Origin: Odiellus spinosus
Lineage: Eukaryota > Arthropoda > Arachnida > Opiliones > Phalangiidae
Length of the DNA stretch: 64,000 bases
Reading direction: 5' to 3'
Assembly: GCA_963920705.1 (NCBI GenBank)
Contig: OY987233.1
Coordinates: 4,144,001 to 4,208,000, forward strand
Shown: positions 11,175-23,580 of the stretch, piece by piece
Layout: each line of letters starts with the position of its first letter
Numbering within the stretch: the first letter of the stretch is position 1
The notes under the pieces: generated by a model
The model's database searches: none
What the model saw: only the letters and a program-made list of their open reading frames with translations
What the model was told of the DNA's origin: nothing
Translations under genes and position numbers: made by a program

Positions 11175-11565
11175 TTAAAGGGAGAATGCAATCTATTGTT
11201 TTTTTCATCGATTCTTTAACGTTTAAATAAGCCTAATCCACAAATAAAAAGTTTACGAAACAAATTTAGAACTTACCCGGAAAATAGGCTTAGCGGGATT
11301 CGTGGAGATAGCTGAATTGCCTCCGTGTAAGGTCTAGAGACCAATGAGCCACGAGACTTACAATCGCATTCGATTGGTGTCTAAACCTTATACGCGAGGA
11401 AATCAGGATCCTATGAATCGCGCTAAGCGTATTTTCTGGGTAAGTTTTAAATTTATTTCTAGTTTAATATTTGTTCGTACATTTTTTCACTAGTGCATTA
11501 GGCCTATTTAAACAATAAGGAATCGATAAAAAATCATTAGTTGTTAAGTTGCATTCTCCCTTTAA
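11175..11565. mobile_element. long-TIR element family F, copy 1
   Basis: Bounded by TTAAAGGGAGAATGCAA.. and ..TTGCATTCTCCCTTTAA. The two halves are inverted copies over most of their length (TTTATCGATTCCTTATCG-type, AATAGGCTTAGCGGGATTC.. blocks). TTAA at both edges suggests a TTAA-targeting superfamily (piggyBac or Kolobok type). Confidence 0.82.
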
Positions 11566-11859
11566 AGGAAAGTTATTTATGTGAAAATTTCACAAACTAT
11601 ATTAAATTTTCTGAATTTTTCACATTTTTAATAAATTATTTCGACAATGATACAATTTTTTTTAAATTTCATTAGGCTTATCAATACGTTTGAATTTTTT
11701 TAAGTTACCAAAGTACCAATCAGAGGTAACCAAGAGGCATTCCCATGGTTCTAGGACATACGCTAGAAACGTCGGACTATAATCAATATAAAACTTTAAA
11801 GAATATAAATTAGTCTGTGGAAACTAACCTTGAACAGTTGAAAATAAAATGAAACAATT

Positions 11860-11987
11860 TTTCTTTCTCGAATCAATTTATATCGATTTCTCGAAACTGA
11901 TTCGGGAACCAGTTTCATACCGATTCGGTTTCAACAACCGATAGATGAAGCTAAAATAAATCGATTTTTAAAGATAATATTATTAAT
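11860..11987 (+). mobile_element. MITE family D fragment
   Basis: Internal D sequence (TTTCTCGAAACTGATTCGGG .. GATGAAGCTAAAATAAATCG) directly followed by a complete D copy. Confidence 0.7.
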
Positions 11988-11991
11988 AGCC

Positions 11992-12284
11992 GCGTTCATA
12001 CTAGGCCTTGGAATCGATTTAAACCGTATCAAAATGTTTCGCTAGTGTCGTGTGAACGGGAAACCGTCTTTTCTCTAATCGATTTGATTCGATTTCTCGG
12101 AACTGCTTCGGGAACCAGTTTCATACCGATTCGGTTTCAAGAACCGATAGATGAAGCTACGATAAATCGATTTATAAAGATAATGCGTGAACACGTGACG
12201 CTTAAAACGATTCCTGGCGATTTTAATATCGGTTTGATTTTACCTTTTCAAATCGATAAAGAAATGGTAGTGTGATCGTAGCTA
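11992..12284 (+). mobile_element. MITE family D, copy 3
   Basis: Begins TAGCCGCGTTCATACTAGGC and ends ..TAGTGTGATCGTAGCTA. A 76-codon open frame inside is a by-product of the repeat. Confidence 0.85.
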
Positions 12285-12930
12285 TAGTAGCACGGTCAAC
12301 AAACATGAACGGTTCAAAATGCAACAGAAACTATTTTTTATAATGGCAAGGATATATTAACTTTTGATCCCTTTTTTGAACCGAGTAGTCCCCGTTTGAT
12401 TTTATACTCTGTTATCTCAACCTTGGATGGGATTTAATTTCCAATAGGAAATAAATTCGAAGCAAGGTTGTATAAAAGAATATAATGGATTAATCTTATT
12501 AATCCGATAAAGTTCTCGAGGGATTTTTTTTATATTCTCGTCGCTTAATCTCCAATAGAATCACTGGTGGGCAAAGATTCTTTAAAGGGAGAATGGAACG
12601 AGTCTAAAAATATGTTTTAACCTAAAAGTAGGGTCTGTTCAATCCATCATAGCTTGACCTCTGGACAATGTATCGTAATGACAGTTTTTGCATTACGTAG
12701 CTCTATACTTTGTTAGTATATTTGCAAGGTTTCAGATTAATGGGCTCAAAACTTAATTTATAAATTAAATGTAATTAAGGTCGATTAGGTGTTTTCCCAT
12801 ATTCATGGCCTAATCCCCTGCTTCTGTGAAGGGTCTATTTCAAACCCTACTAGAATCATTTCAATATCAATTAGAAAGGAGAAATTTTCCATTACTAAAC
12901 AATTTTAAAGTCTTTGTATTGTATAATTAT
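12285..12930. other. no gene recognised; family F end fragment
   Basis: Contains TTTAAAGGGAGAATGGAACG at about 12580-12600, an F terminus. A short frame from 12826 runs into family E and is not a gene. Confidence 0.5.
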
Positions 12931-13414
12931 TTAAAGGGAAACTTGGAGCTAAAAATTGAACAGATTTTGAATATATTTTCGGAATCACAGGATGCCAAAA
13001 AACGTATCCCAGAATTTTCAAACAATTTTTAGACACGTTTTTGGTGTTTAAATTAATTTTTAAAGTTAAAATATAAAATCGGACCAATCATATTATTTCA
13101 GCCTTCAACAACGCTTGTAATGTTTTGTCTCAACATTAAAAGAATAGGTCAAGGTCTTAGGCATCAAATTCCGGCCTATTATTTTAATGTTAACACATTA
13201 CAAGCGCTGTTAAAGGCTGAAATAATATGATTGGCCCGATTTTATATTTACTAAAATTCAAATTTTACGAAACTTTAGAAATTATTTTAAACACCAAAAA
13301 CATGTCTAAAAATTGTGAAAAACTCTCAAATACGATTCTTGGCATCCGGTGATTCCGAAAATAAATTTCAAATCTGTTCGATTTTTAGCTCCAATACCTT
13401 AATTCTCTCTTTAA
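12931..13414. mobile_element. giant-hairpin element family E, copy 1
   Basis: Starts TTAAAGGGAAACTTGGAGC and ends with a matching inverted ..CTCTCTTTAA. Left and right halves of about 240 bp are inverted copies (e.g. ATATAAAATCGGACCAATCA left, TGATTGGCCCGATTTTATAT-type right; CATTACAAGCGCTGTT near the centre). Centre at about 13165. Flanked by TTAA. Confidence 0.88.
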
Positions 13415-13950
13415 AAACGGCAAACTTTGTTCCCAAAATAATCCCAATATTTTTTTCCTTTATAAGCCTTATGATGGAAAAGATTGCATTTTGATCGATA
13501 ACTTAATAGGGCCTGCGATAGTATTTCATCTTTTAGTCACGCAATTTTTAAGTTGAATTGATTACGCGTACGAAGCTTACTTACCCTTTATTCCTATGTT
13601 ATTGTTTACCACGAGTTCGCTATCATTTTATGGTGAAATAAATTATGATATAACTTTGAAATTTTTTCTTGGTACTTTGGAGTTTTCTATATGAAAATCG
13701 ATGAGCGTCTAAAAGCGAGGTTTAATACGCTTTATAGACCAAGGTAAAATATAAAGAAATATAATTTATAAATTTGTTATAGAGGCTTTTAAATCTTCTA
13801 TAAATTGCGCGCATAAATTGCGCCATTTAATCTAAAAATAAACCATTTTCCATTTTATATTCGAAACGTTTAAAGTGAAACTGAAGTACTATAGATTATA
13901 TTTTTAGTTTATATAATACCTTAAAATCTCGGATAAAAAACAGACCTGGA
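13415..13950. other. no gene recognised
   Basis: AT-rich spacer; no supported feature. Confidence 0.5.
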
Positions 13951-14640
13951 CAAAAATCTATCACTTTATTCCATAAAAGCAAGAATTCATTCAGGTTCCA
14001 TAAGAATATGGGAGGGCCGCGATTCAATAACCATCCTCCTAAACTTTGTAGCAAAAGTTCGTCCGCTTCGAATCGATTTTTCAAGTAAATCGCTCATGAC
14101 ATCTATTATTAACCCGCGCCACTAACGACCTTGACATAATATTTTGGGCAATAAAAATGGAGCCGTCCGAAAAAAGATCTAAGCATACAAATGTTGCGAA
14201 AATTGCGGACGAACATTTGTTACAAAGTTTAGGAGGATGATACCAGAGGCTAAAGCTATGCTCCCATATTCTTACGGAACCTGAATGGATTCTTAAAAGT
14301 AAACAACGCCCCGAAATTTAATACTATCAGCAAAGGCCTAGGTAAATGTACCGGCAGATTCTGATTCTAGACACTCTAGCGGCCGCAGTCGCCGTGTAAA
14401 TAGTGAACGGAGGAAGCGACACTCTGCGGACAAATTCCGTAGTTGGGAAAGAAGACAATATAGCGAAGCGCGGCCCGCCTTAATTCCGTCCCTCTCCCGA
14501 CTCAAAATATCGAGGAAGAGTCCAAATCACTCGAGCCAGACAGGGGTGATGACTTTTTTGGCTAATTTAAAACTGTACCTTTTCTGATATTACTAAGCTA
14601 CGGGGCGTTGTTAACTTTTATGGTTCGTGATAGACTCTTG
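13951..14640 (-). mobile_element. MITE family B, copy 3, interrupted by family C
   Basis: Left TIR CAAAAATCTATCACTTTATT.. is broken after 27 bp by element C1 (about 13978-14297), then B resumes with AAAAGTAAACAACGCCCCG and ends ..TCGTGATAGACTCTTG. Confidence 0.85.
13978..14297 (+). mobile_element. MITE family C, copy 1 (nested in B3)
   Basis: Inverted ends CAAGAATTCATTCAGGTTCC and ..GGAACCTGAATGGATTCTT, about 33 bp each with a TATGGGAG/CTCCCATA block. Inserted in the left TIR of a B element. Confidence 0.85.
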
Positions 14641-15074
14641 CTAGAACAAATTAACGTCTAGGTTGCTGACCCATCAATGCGAAGAAATTTAATTTTTTTT
14701 GTAAATTTTACATATATTAATACCCTTTCATATCTTTCTTAATTTTTTGTTCATATATAAAAGAATATTGACTTATAATAGTTACTGAATAGGTACTTAT
14801 ATTTTCCTCGTGTATGTAACGAGATTTTAATTAATTCATATCCCAACCATTATTATAGCTTGACTTAACCTTCGATAAGTGGTAGTTACTGGGAAAAATC
14901 AGTGGCCGTATCATGTCCCGGGAATTTGCCCGGGGCTTTAAGTAGAAAAACTAATTTCTCGTTGTGGACTTAAGAGGGTCAAGCTTTCTAACCTGTCTTG
15001 TTTGTATGGGAACAGGGCGAGATAGATGCTTGGGGGAATAAAGACGAATAGTGGCCGTCGTATAACCTAAGTAC
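14641..15074. other. no gene recognised
   Basis: AT-rich sequence with a CCCGGGAATTTGCCCGGGG patch near 14918; nothing supported. Confidence 0.5.
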
Positions 15075-15432
15075 AGTAACGCCCCGTAGCTTAATACTAT
15101 CAGCAAAGGTCCAGTTTTACGTCATAGCCTATCACTTAAAACTAGCCAAAAAAGTCATCACTCCTGTCTGGTTCAAGTGATTTGAACTCTTCCTCTATAT
15201 TTAGAGTCGGGAGAGAGGGACGGAATTTAGGCGGGCCGCGCTTGGCTCTATTGTCTTCCCTTCCAATCTCGGAATTTCTCCGGTCGCTTCCTCCGGTCAC
15301 TATTTACACGGCGACTGCGGCCGCTAGGGTGTCTCAGATCAGAATCTGCCGGTACATTTACCCGAACCTTTGCTGATAGTATTAAGCTACGGGGCGTTCT
15401 TTACTTTTATGGAATAAAGTGATGGACTTTTG
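15075..15432 (+). mobile_element. MITE family B, copy 4
   Basis: Left TIR partly lost (starts at about AACGCCCCGTAGCTTAATAC), core GGCGGGCCGCGCTTGGCT, right TIR ..GGAATAAAGTGATGGACTTTTG. Confidence 0.87.
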
Positions 15433-15946
15433 TTCTGTGTCACTTATACAATGTCATGGGTGTATTTTGAAGCTTTTGAAAATCATTTATGCATTTAAAA
15501 TCACAGAAATTAACGCGTATTACCAATTTTCAAACTTAACGATCTCTCTCTTTAATCCCTGTATTTCATTTCTCCAAGATAGAAGTCCACTCGACCTATT
15601 GGGTCTCTAATTAAGCGTTTTTTTAACGAAAAAGAGCGTCGAACCGTAAAAAGATCCACCTCTTTTCCTCTTTTTTTTCTTTCTTATTATACTTTTTCCT
15701 AAACAACGCCAGCCAAGCCACTCAACAACGGAAGAATGGCTAAGAAAATAAAGAGTTCTTCCTTTATACTAGCTAGCTTGGGTCTCGAGTACCGTACCGG
15801 GTTATTCCAAGGAGTGAAAGGAAAACAAGATGGCATGTCTATATTAAACGATATGTCACGCTGAAATAAAATAAATTTGTCCAAACGTATTAAAACTAAT
15901 AGTAATTTTAAAAACCCTCCATAAGAGTATCGATCCAAGCCATTAA
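15433..15946. other. no gene recognised
   Basis: Short open frames on both strands without recognisable domains. Confidence 0.45.
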
Positions 15947-16925
15947 AGATTATTCCGCCACTGATAGAAATCGACCAAATATTACTCCTATATTAAAATG
16001 GCCGTAACGTTTCTCTAGTATCACATAGTCATAAACCGATTGCATCATTAGACAGTAGACATTCCTTAGAGTATTTAAAAATAATAAAATCCTTCCTCGC
16101 CACTCGTAAAAGATGCCTCGCCACTAATTGAAGTCGAGCCAAAATCCCAAAAATGACCCCTATATTTAAATGACCTTAACTTTTCTCTATCACCTAGGCA
16201 TAAACCGATTACATCATTAGAAAGCAGACATTCCCTAGATTATTTTAAAATCATAAAATCCCTCCTCGCCACTAATTGAAGTTGAGTCAAAATGACCCCT
16301 ATATTTAAATGACCTTAACTTTTTTCTAGTAGCACCTAGGCATAAACCGATAGCACCATTAGAAAGAAGACATTCCCTAGATTGATTTAAAATAATAAAG
16401 TTGACACGAGCCACTCGATAAATATTATTCCGCCACTGATAGAAAAAGAGAAAAAATCCAAACATGACTCCTATCTTGAAATGGCCGTAACTTTTTTCTA
16501 CTAGCACCTAGGCATAAACCGATAGCACCGTTAGAAAGAAGACATTCCCTAGATTGATTTAAAATAATAAAATTGACATGAGCCACTCGTTAAAGATTAT
16601 TCCGCCACTGATAGAAAAAGAGAAAAAATCCAAACATGACTCCTATCTTGAAATGGCCGTAACTTTTTTCTCCTATCACCTAGGCTTAAACCGATAGCAC
16701 CATTAGAAAGAAGGCATTCCCTAGATTAATTTAAAATAATAAAGTTGACATGAGCCACTCGATAAAGATTATTCCGCCACTGATAGAAGTCGAGCAAAAA
16801 TCCAAAAATAACCCCTATCTTAAAATGGCCGTAACCTTTCTCTACGATCACCAATGCGTAAACCGATAGTACAATTAGAAAGAAGACATTCCCTAGATTA
16901 ATTTAAAATAATAAAATGGACACGT
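15947..16925. repeat. ~171-bp satellite, six tandem copies
   Basis: The motif AATGGCCGTAACTTTTTTCT recurs at about 16000, 16171, 16311, 16482, 16654 and 16827, i.e. spacing near 171 bp with one shorter ~140-bp unit. Other unit blocks are CATAAACCGATAGCACCATT and GAAGACATTCCCTAGATT. Copies 4-6 are most alike. Confidence 0.92.
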
Positions 16926-18713
16926 TTCACTCTGATATAATAATCGACTAAGACAAAATACAAATGGTGGGTGTATCTAAAAACCAAAGAAAAGGACATT
17001 GTGTGAGCACTGGCGTTGTTCGGTTATCGACCACTAGAAATATACTGGGTATATGGCTTTTTCCACCCCCTATCCCAAATGATACGCCAAAGTACCTCTC
17101 TATGCTATATACCTACCTCATCCGTACCTCTTGGCTGGCTAAACCGTTAGCTGTTTGCTGAATACACTATATATAAGAAAAAAGGGAAACTAAGGTCTTT
17201 TTCTTACCCCATATATATACAAGCTAGGGGTCGCTTCCTATCTATACCAAGGCCTATCTCAAGTTCTTGAAGATACGCCCTCATAACGGCACGATGAAGA
17301 CATTCTATTTCTTACCCACACTGCACTCCAAAGCTCTATACCTCTTTAGTCTTCGTTCAAACTTGTCGCGGCTATAGTAAATTCTAGAATTATAGTAAAA
17401 ATATCTCCAAGGCTCTGAAAACAAAAAAACAGCCAACAAATGCAGACGTTTACTATTGGTGGTTTACGTTACTTTAACCAATAAGATTCGTCATAATTTA
17501 AAATAAATGTATACTGCCGTTATTGGTCGCTTATAAAGGCCAGGCTTTATTATACATCTTTTATCCGTTAATAGTCCTAGTAACGATAACTCGTAAGAAC
17601 TAGGTTAAATTTCATTAGCAAGGCACCAAGGCCTAGCGACGTTACCATCGAATTTTATCAAAATAAGTTTCGTGAAATTTTTTTGAAGATTAATCGTTAA
17701 CCACTGGCATTTAGATCTTTCCTTTTTTTTAAATTAAATTGATGGCCTAGCAGTCTGAACAGGACTTTAGAACGAAAAGAGGAAAAACCCTTCTCGAGAA
17801 AACGGGCAAAGCGTATAAGAATAGGTCTTATAAGAAGACCCATGGGTATCTTCGCTTCTGGCCAAGAAATAACCCGAGGCAAAGGGTCAGGGGGGTTATG
17901 AAGTTCTCTATTCCCTATTCTATGTAAAGACTACTTCGACTATAAAGATGGTATATGTTCAATGCCATTCTTAAAAGGGGTTACGTAAAGATGAAACCTT
18001 TGGTATTGAAAAATATATATTATTCTGGTCATATCTGATTAGAGATGTAAAATCAAACCACGTGACAAACACAAAGCAGACGACACGACAGTTGAATTTA
18101 AAACCATGCGCTTGCTTCTGTGAACATTTACAATAAGAGTTTCATGGACTACTTTTTCCCAATGAAGTTTAACATTGTGTCTCGGTTCGCTTCAGTTTTT
18201 CTTATCAGTTTTTCTGTCCGACCGAGAGACAGAAATTGTTACATAGATAATTATATTTTTGATTATCACGAAACCATTGGTACAGCTTGGAATCGGATTA
18301 CCATAATCTTAATCTATTATACGTACTTTTCAGATATTTGTGACTGAACAAACGCAATTTGTTAAATAGATCTTTATTTTAACCGTATTGATCAAATCGG
18401 AATAAAATTCAGTAGATCTATATTCAATTAATTAATTCCAAGCACAAACCATTGGTAATTAAAAGTAACTTTGTTATTGGAATTTAGAATAGTTTTAACA
18501 AGATTTGAATCGACCTTGCTTTCATTTGGAAAACCCGATTTTTCTATTTGAATTTGGATCAATTTCAAGGGGGTTTTTGTCTCAAAGATAGAGAAAATCT
18601 TGAGTATATTGAGTCGAAGAAAAGACCATAAACGTTTGGTAGGCATCGACGCGAAATGTGAGAAGATTTGGTTCCCTCTTTTATGATCCGCCTTTGCTCG
18701 ATATAACACATAC

Positions 18714-18748
<35 letters not shown>

Positions 18749-19084
18749 AAAGCTATTATCAAATTCGTCCCACACACCCATTTGGAATGATGTGAAGGGT
18801 TTTTACCGATGGAATTCCAAATCACTGACGTTTGCGTTTAGTAGAAAATGGAGTAAAAAGACAGGAGAGTAAATCTCATCTTAAAGGTGTAATCTAATAT
18901 ATTTCACAATGGCACGATAACTAATTCTTCACTCAGTGTATCCTAAAATATTCTATATACTTTCTTTCAATCATCTTAGTAAAACGTCACTCCGTCTTGT
19001 TAGTCAATAATTAAAGCCAGTGCTTTGAAATATAGCGCTGTATAAGTAATGATTAGGGTATTTTAATCAAATGCGTAACTTTTG
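16926..19084. other. no gene recognised; (TC)n at 18713-18748
   Basis: About 2.1 kb without a supported gene. A ~36-bp TC microsatellite creates an artefactual Arg-Glu frame on the minus strand. The open frame at 16964-17161 (with WLFPPPIPND) has no recognised domain. Confidence 0.45.
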
Positions 19085-19099
19085 TCAAGAATCCTTTGA

Positions 19100-19243
19100 G
19101 ACGCGCTAGCTAGCGACCACGTGACAACAGTTTACCTCGAGAATTTCCTATCCCCCCCTTTCCACCCGAGTGGGAGGTTGACTCTTCTCTCTCTAACTCA
19201 ACGCAGCCCCTCTTTTCCTCTCCTTATCAGATCCTTCTTGCTT
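19100..19243. repeat. single arm of the foldback element seen at 45.8-46.1 kb
   Basis: CACGTGACAACAGTTTACCT .. GATCCTTCTTG matches, in inverse orientation, the left arm at 45791-45922, and directly the right arm at 45951-46079. Confidence 0.8.
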
Positions 19244-19267
19244 TTGTTACAATAAAATCTCCCTGTT

Positions 19268-19344
19268 CAGATTCCTGGGGATTTGAATATCAGTTTGATT
19301 TTACCGTTTCAAATAGATTAAGAAATGCTAGTGTGATCGTAGTT
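19268..19344 (+). mobile_element. MITE family D, right-end fragment
   Basis: CAGATTCCTGGGGATTTGAA .. TGCTAGTGTGATCGTAGTTA matches the last quarter of family D. Confidence 0.75.
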
Positions 19345-19527
19345 AATGAGGTCTAGAAATAAATAAATTTGAAGTTTGTTATTTACGCGTCAACCAAGAG
19401 GTGTCAAGTTTTTAATATTGGTTTTAAGAGTATGAAAAAACTAAAATGTTACGCATAGTCTTACGAAACATTATGACTGTCTCATTTTAAGCCTAATCTG
19501 ATGAATAAAATTATCTATTCGTAATAT

Positions 19528-19865
19528 CAGAAGCCGATGAAACCCTCCTTTGTAGTCTACTACTTTAATGTTCCACATAGTGCTCCTTTCTGTATGGGTA
19601 AAATTCCGAATTTTACGAGATTGGAGGGGTCCTACTTCATAACCCCCTGTCTACGGAAAATTGGAAATTCTCTCTCTCCACATACGACGACGTTTGGTTG
19701 ACGAACTCCAAGATTGCTAGAGATATTCGCTGGACGAACTCCCGCTCCGAAAATATCTACCGTTAGGAGACGTATGAATCGCGATTTTTGAGACTAACCC
19801 ATACTGAGAGGGGTAGACAAGACCCGGGAGTAATAGACTTCAAAGGAGGGTTTCATCGACTTCTG
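19528..19865 (+). mobile_element. MITE family A, copy 3
   Basis: Perfect 7-bp target duplication GTAATAT at 19521-19527 and 19866-19872, with the family's ~38-bp inverted ends. Confidence 0.93.
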
Positions 19866-20236
19866 GTAATATCTATAACCTGATTTGAAAGGAAAGCTTG
19901 ATTGACATCGTACCCATTATTTATGGCTGAACCTCTTGATCGAATTTTTCGATAGGAATCCATTCCATTCTCCCTTTAGGAATAACTCGCGTAATAAGAT
20001 AGGGCCGGAGAAAAATGATCCAAATTGCTTAGGATCTTTTTACCCAGAAAGGGAGAGAGCACGAGCGTAGTATTTAAGCCTCTTTGGGGATCGCGCTACA
20101 TCCATAAACCATTGGAAGCGCGTTGGTATATAAAACAGTCCGTTCGTCATAGCTATCTAAGGTAACGCGTACAAAACTGAAGATGGTTAAATATATCTAC
20201 CTTATTTCGCTCTTTCCTAAGATTATCTTCGTTAGT
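19866..20236. other. no gene recognised; F terminus at ~19965
   Basis: CCATTCTCCCTTTAGG near 19965 resembles the family F end; the rest is unassigned. Confidence 0.4.
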
Positions 20237-20494
20237 TTATTTTAACCTTTGGGGAAAAGACCAAGTCTTGGTGGAGCTGGTACTGTTAAGGAATTGAGTT
20301 TCGCGAGAACGTGGTTGTCTGCGCGTTTTCTGCGCATCGCCGACGTTGCGTGACCATCTCGGAGAGCGTGATAACCTAATTAGGCAAGCTCCACACGTTC
20401 GCGGGCGGCGGTCCTGTAATGAATGGGAGATGGGCGGTTCCCAAATGTCATTTTTGCTCCGCAGCGTGCTGCTTTTAGAACTACAAAACCCCAA
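20237..20494. other. GC-rich, CpG-rich island of unknown nature
   Basis: About 250 bp much richer in G+C and CpG than its surroundings (e.g. TTCGCGGGCGGCGGTCCTG at about 20398). Frames are open on both strands: 85 codons on the minus strand, and about 60 on + from 20346. I recognise no domain in either. It could be a 5' exon or promoter island, or an old repeat. Confidence 0.35.
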
Positions 20495-20809
20495 CTATCT
20501 TATTTCTTCGCGCTACAGCGTTAACTTCTAAAACTCGTGTTTTTACCAACACATCATACTTTGCGCCTTTTGATTTTTTTGGGCTTTGTTCTACCCTGCA
20601 ACTCTTGTCATTACATAATTACGTAATATCAATATCTGGTTACTACATGTAGATAATAAAATTATATATACTCACTCTTGACGCTTTTCGCCAGTAATCT
20701 CATAACTCGGGCTGATTATTTTCGGTTAAATTTCGAACACATAATATTAAACCAAGCTTATTGATCTTTAAGTGTCTTAATATGCATGCGGTTGATACCC
20801 AAGCTCAAG

Positions 20810-20992
20810 GTCTTAATTTTAAGACCTTACAAGAAGCGCTGTTGAAGGCTGAAATAATATGATTGGCCCGATTTTATACTTATATCCAAACTTTAGAAAT
20901 TAATTTAAAAACTTGTGTAAAAATTGTTTGCCATGGTGATTCCGAAAGTAATTTCAGAAGCTGTTCCATTTTTAGCTCCAAGTTTCCCTTTA
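20810..20992. mobile_element. giant-hairpin family E, right-half fragment
   Basis: GACCTTACAAGAAGCGCTGT .. GCTCCAAGTTTCCCTTTAA is one arm of E; the left arm is missing. Confidence 0.8.
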
Positions 20993-21559
20993 ATTGAATA
21001 ATAGCTCGAATAAGTCTTTAATTTTCAAACAAATCAGTCAATTCTCGGGACCACCAAAAGTTGATGAAGTAATTTATCTGCCCCTTGATACTCGCTCGTG
21101 TTCCTGTATAACGTTACGTCAGTCTCATCTGCATTACGTATTTTAAAAAGGGGGACAAGGCTGATAATAAGTTCTAGGGTTTCGGAGGTTACCAACCCCT
21201 AAAAGCCCCCCAAAACGTTGATGAGTTATGATATAAGGAGCAAAATAGAAGAAGAAAGAGGTTAGTGGAAGGCAAGGCGGTAACGAATTTTTATTTAAGT
21301 AGTGTTTACCGATAACGCTTCTCCTGATAGTTCTTTAGCTCCTCCGTGCCAGGAATACATTAGGAAAATTAAAAAGGCGAAACTAGGTATATAGAATGTG
21401 TGAACGTGAACCCAGCACCCCCCAAAAAATCAAAGTAACGGTATTTAGAAATATGAGCGGAGAAATGGCCCGAAAATAGAAAGAGGGGTGGGAAAAATCC
21501 AGGAACGAATAAGGCAACGTGAATACGTCAGGTTGAGTAATTGAACGATAAAACAAGGT
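20993..21559. other. no gene recognised
   Basis: Unassigned spacer. Confidence 0.45.
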
Positions 21560-21603
21560 TTGCCTCAGTTCAGGTTTTTATTTTTGCCTTTGGATAACTT
21601 GAG

Positions 21604-22955
21604 TCTATTGGAAATTAGGCTTAATCGTTGTTTGAAATTTGGGCTTAATCGACGTTTGAAATTAGGTTTAATCGAGACGTTTGAAATTGGCAGGGCTCCC
21701 AGACCACCTATAATACCTATAATTACCTATATTTCTGAAGTGATCCTATAAAAACCTATAATTTCACTTTTTTACCTATAATACCTATTTTTTTGGGTAA
21801 TTTGTTCAACTTCGCTGATAAAATTCGAAGTGTATGATCCATATAACTATAAAAATTATTCTTTTGCTCGAAAAAGTGAAAATGTTCGCAAAAACCAAAG
21901 CTGTGGCAGAAAGGTTTCCTCTCCTTGGTCACTGGTTATAATTATTATATTTTATTATAAGTTATGTAGCGTATTGCACTACGTGTCAGCAATACCTACC
22001 TATAAAACTCCTATTTTTCGACACTAAAAACCTATAAAAAGTCCTATAAATTGATATTTTTGGACCTATAAATAACCTATATTTTTGGCTTTTGAAACCT
22101 ATAATACCTATAAAAGTTTTTGGGTTGTGCGCTGGGAGCCCTGAATTGGGCTTAATCGAGACCTTCGAAATTGGGCTTAATCGAGACCTTCGAAATTGGG
22201 CTTAATCGAGACCTTCGAAATTGGGCTTAATCGAGACCTTCGAAATTGGGCTTAATCGAGACCTTCGAAATTGGGCTTAATCGAGACCTTCGAAATTGGG
22301 CTTAATCGAGACCTTCGAAATTGGGCTTAATCGAGACTTTCGAAATTGGGCTTAATCGAGACTTTCGAAATTGGGCTTAATCGAGACCTTCGATATTGGG
22401 CTTAATCGAGACCTTCGATATTGGGCTTAATCGAGACCTTCGAAATTGGGCTTAATCGAGACCTTCGATATTGGGCTTAATCGAGACCTTCGATATTGGG
22501 CTTAATCGAGACCTTCGATATTGGGCTTAATCGAGACCTTTGAAATTGGGCTTAATCGAGACCTTTGAAATTGGGCATAATCGAGACCTTTGAAATTGGG
22601 CATAATCGAGACGTTTGAAATTGGGCATAATCGAGACGTTTGAAATTGGGCATAATCGAGACGTTTGAAATTGGGCATAATCGAGACGTTTGAAATTGGG
22701 CATAATCGAGACGTTTGAAATTGGGCATAATCGAGACGTTTGAATTGGGCTTAATCGAGACGTTTGAATTGGGCTTAATCGAGACGTTTGAAATTGGGCT
22801 TAATCGAGACGTTTGAAATTGGGCTTAATCGAGACGTTTGAAATTGGGCTTAATCGAGACGTTTGAAATTGGGCTTAATCGAGACGTTTGAAATTGGGCT
22901 TAATCGAGACGTTTGAAATTGGGCTTAATCGAGACGTTTGAAATTGGGCTTAACA
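21604..22955. repeat. 25-bp minisatellite, ~36 units, split by a hAT-like element
   Basis: Unit CTTAATCGAGACSTTYGAAATTGGG repeats every 25 bp. Four diverged units lie at 21604-21690, then the hAT-like insert, then about 32 units from 22144 to 22952. Variants come in blocks: ACCTTCGAAATT, ACCTTCGATATT, ACCTTTGAAATTGGGCAT, ACGTTTGAAATTGGGCAT, ACGTTTGAAATTGGGCTT. Confidence 0.95.
21691..22143. mobile_element. short non-autonomous hAT-like element in the minisatellite
   Basis: Perfect 12-bp inverted ends CAGGGCTCCCAG / CTGGGAGCCCTG, 453 bp, with many subterminal ACCTATAATACCTATAA repeats, as in hAT elements. The array sequence AATTGG is duplicated at the edges (at least 6 bp). No transposase frame. 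Confidence 0.85.
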
Positions 22956-23580
22956 AAAATTACTAAATAGAATAGGTTTAATAGTACAGAATTAACGTTT
23001 CCTTTAACTTTGGGGCTAGACAATTTACGTGGTTAAAAAAATCAATTTAAAATTTTAAACTCGTAAAAATTATATCTTTTTTTCCTTTTCTCACCATCTC
23101 TATATCGCCCTAAAAAATAAAGGTTGAAAAATTTAGTGGAAATGATAGTAATCTAAATCAAGTAGAATTTAATCTGCTAATGCTGGTTACCTGCAAAACT
23201 GGCTTAGTTTTGATAACTTAATACTTTTTTGGACCGTTTTTACTCGCTTTATTTCCCAAAACATTTTTTCCCCTAAAAATTCCGCGACATTAATCACGGA
23301 ATACAAAAGAAAAAAACCTTTTACTATAATAAAGAAAAGACACAACAGTTCATCATAAGAATTTTTTTTCTTTATTTTTTTAACCGTTTGTTTGAGTTTC
23401 TCCTGTATAGTTCACGAGAAACCAAAGATGATCTGTATTTATGAAGGAAAATAATTTTTAAATTGTTAAATTACGCGGTAACTTACCTTCTCACGGTAAT
23501 TTCATATTCACAAAATGATTAATTCCATTCATTTTAAATGAGGAAACCCCTTTTAAACGCATCAAAAGTCTTATTTCTGA
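22956..23580. other. no gene recognised
   Basis: AT-rich; contains GCGGTAACTTACC..CACGGTAATTTC near 23470-23505, a dispersed relative of the 30-bp array at 44 kb. Confidence 0.45.

Noticed and set aside
12045-12275. 76-codon ORF
   Set aside because: Lies entirely inside a family D MITE and recurs, broken, in other D copies.
18428-18825. Minus-strand ORFs of 117 and 86 codons
   Set aside because: Driven by a (TC)n microsatellite; no domain and no splice context.
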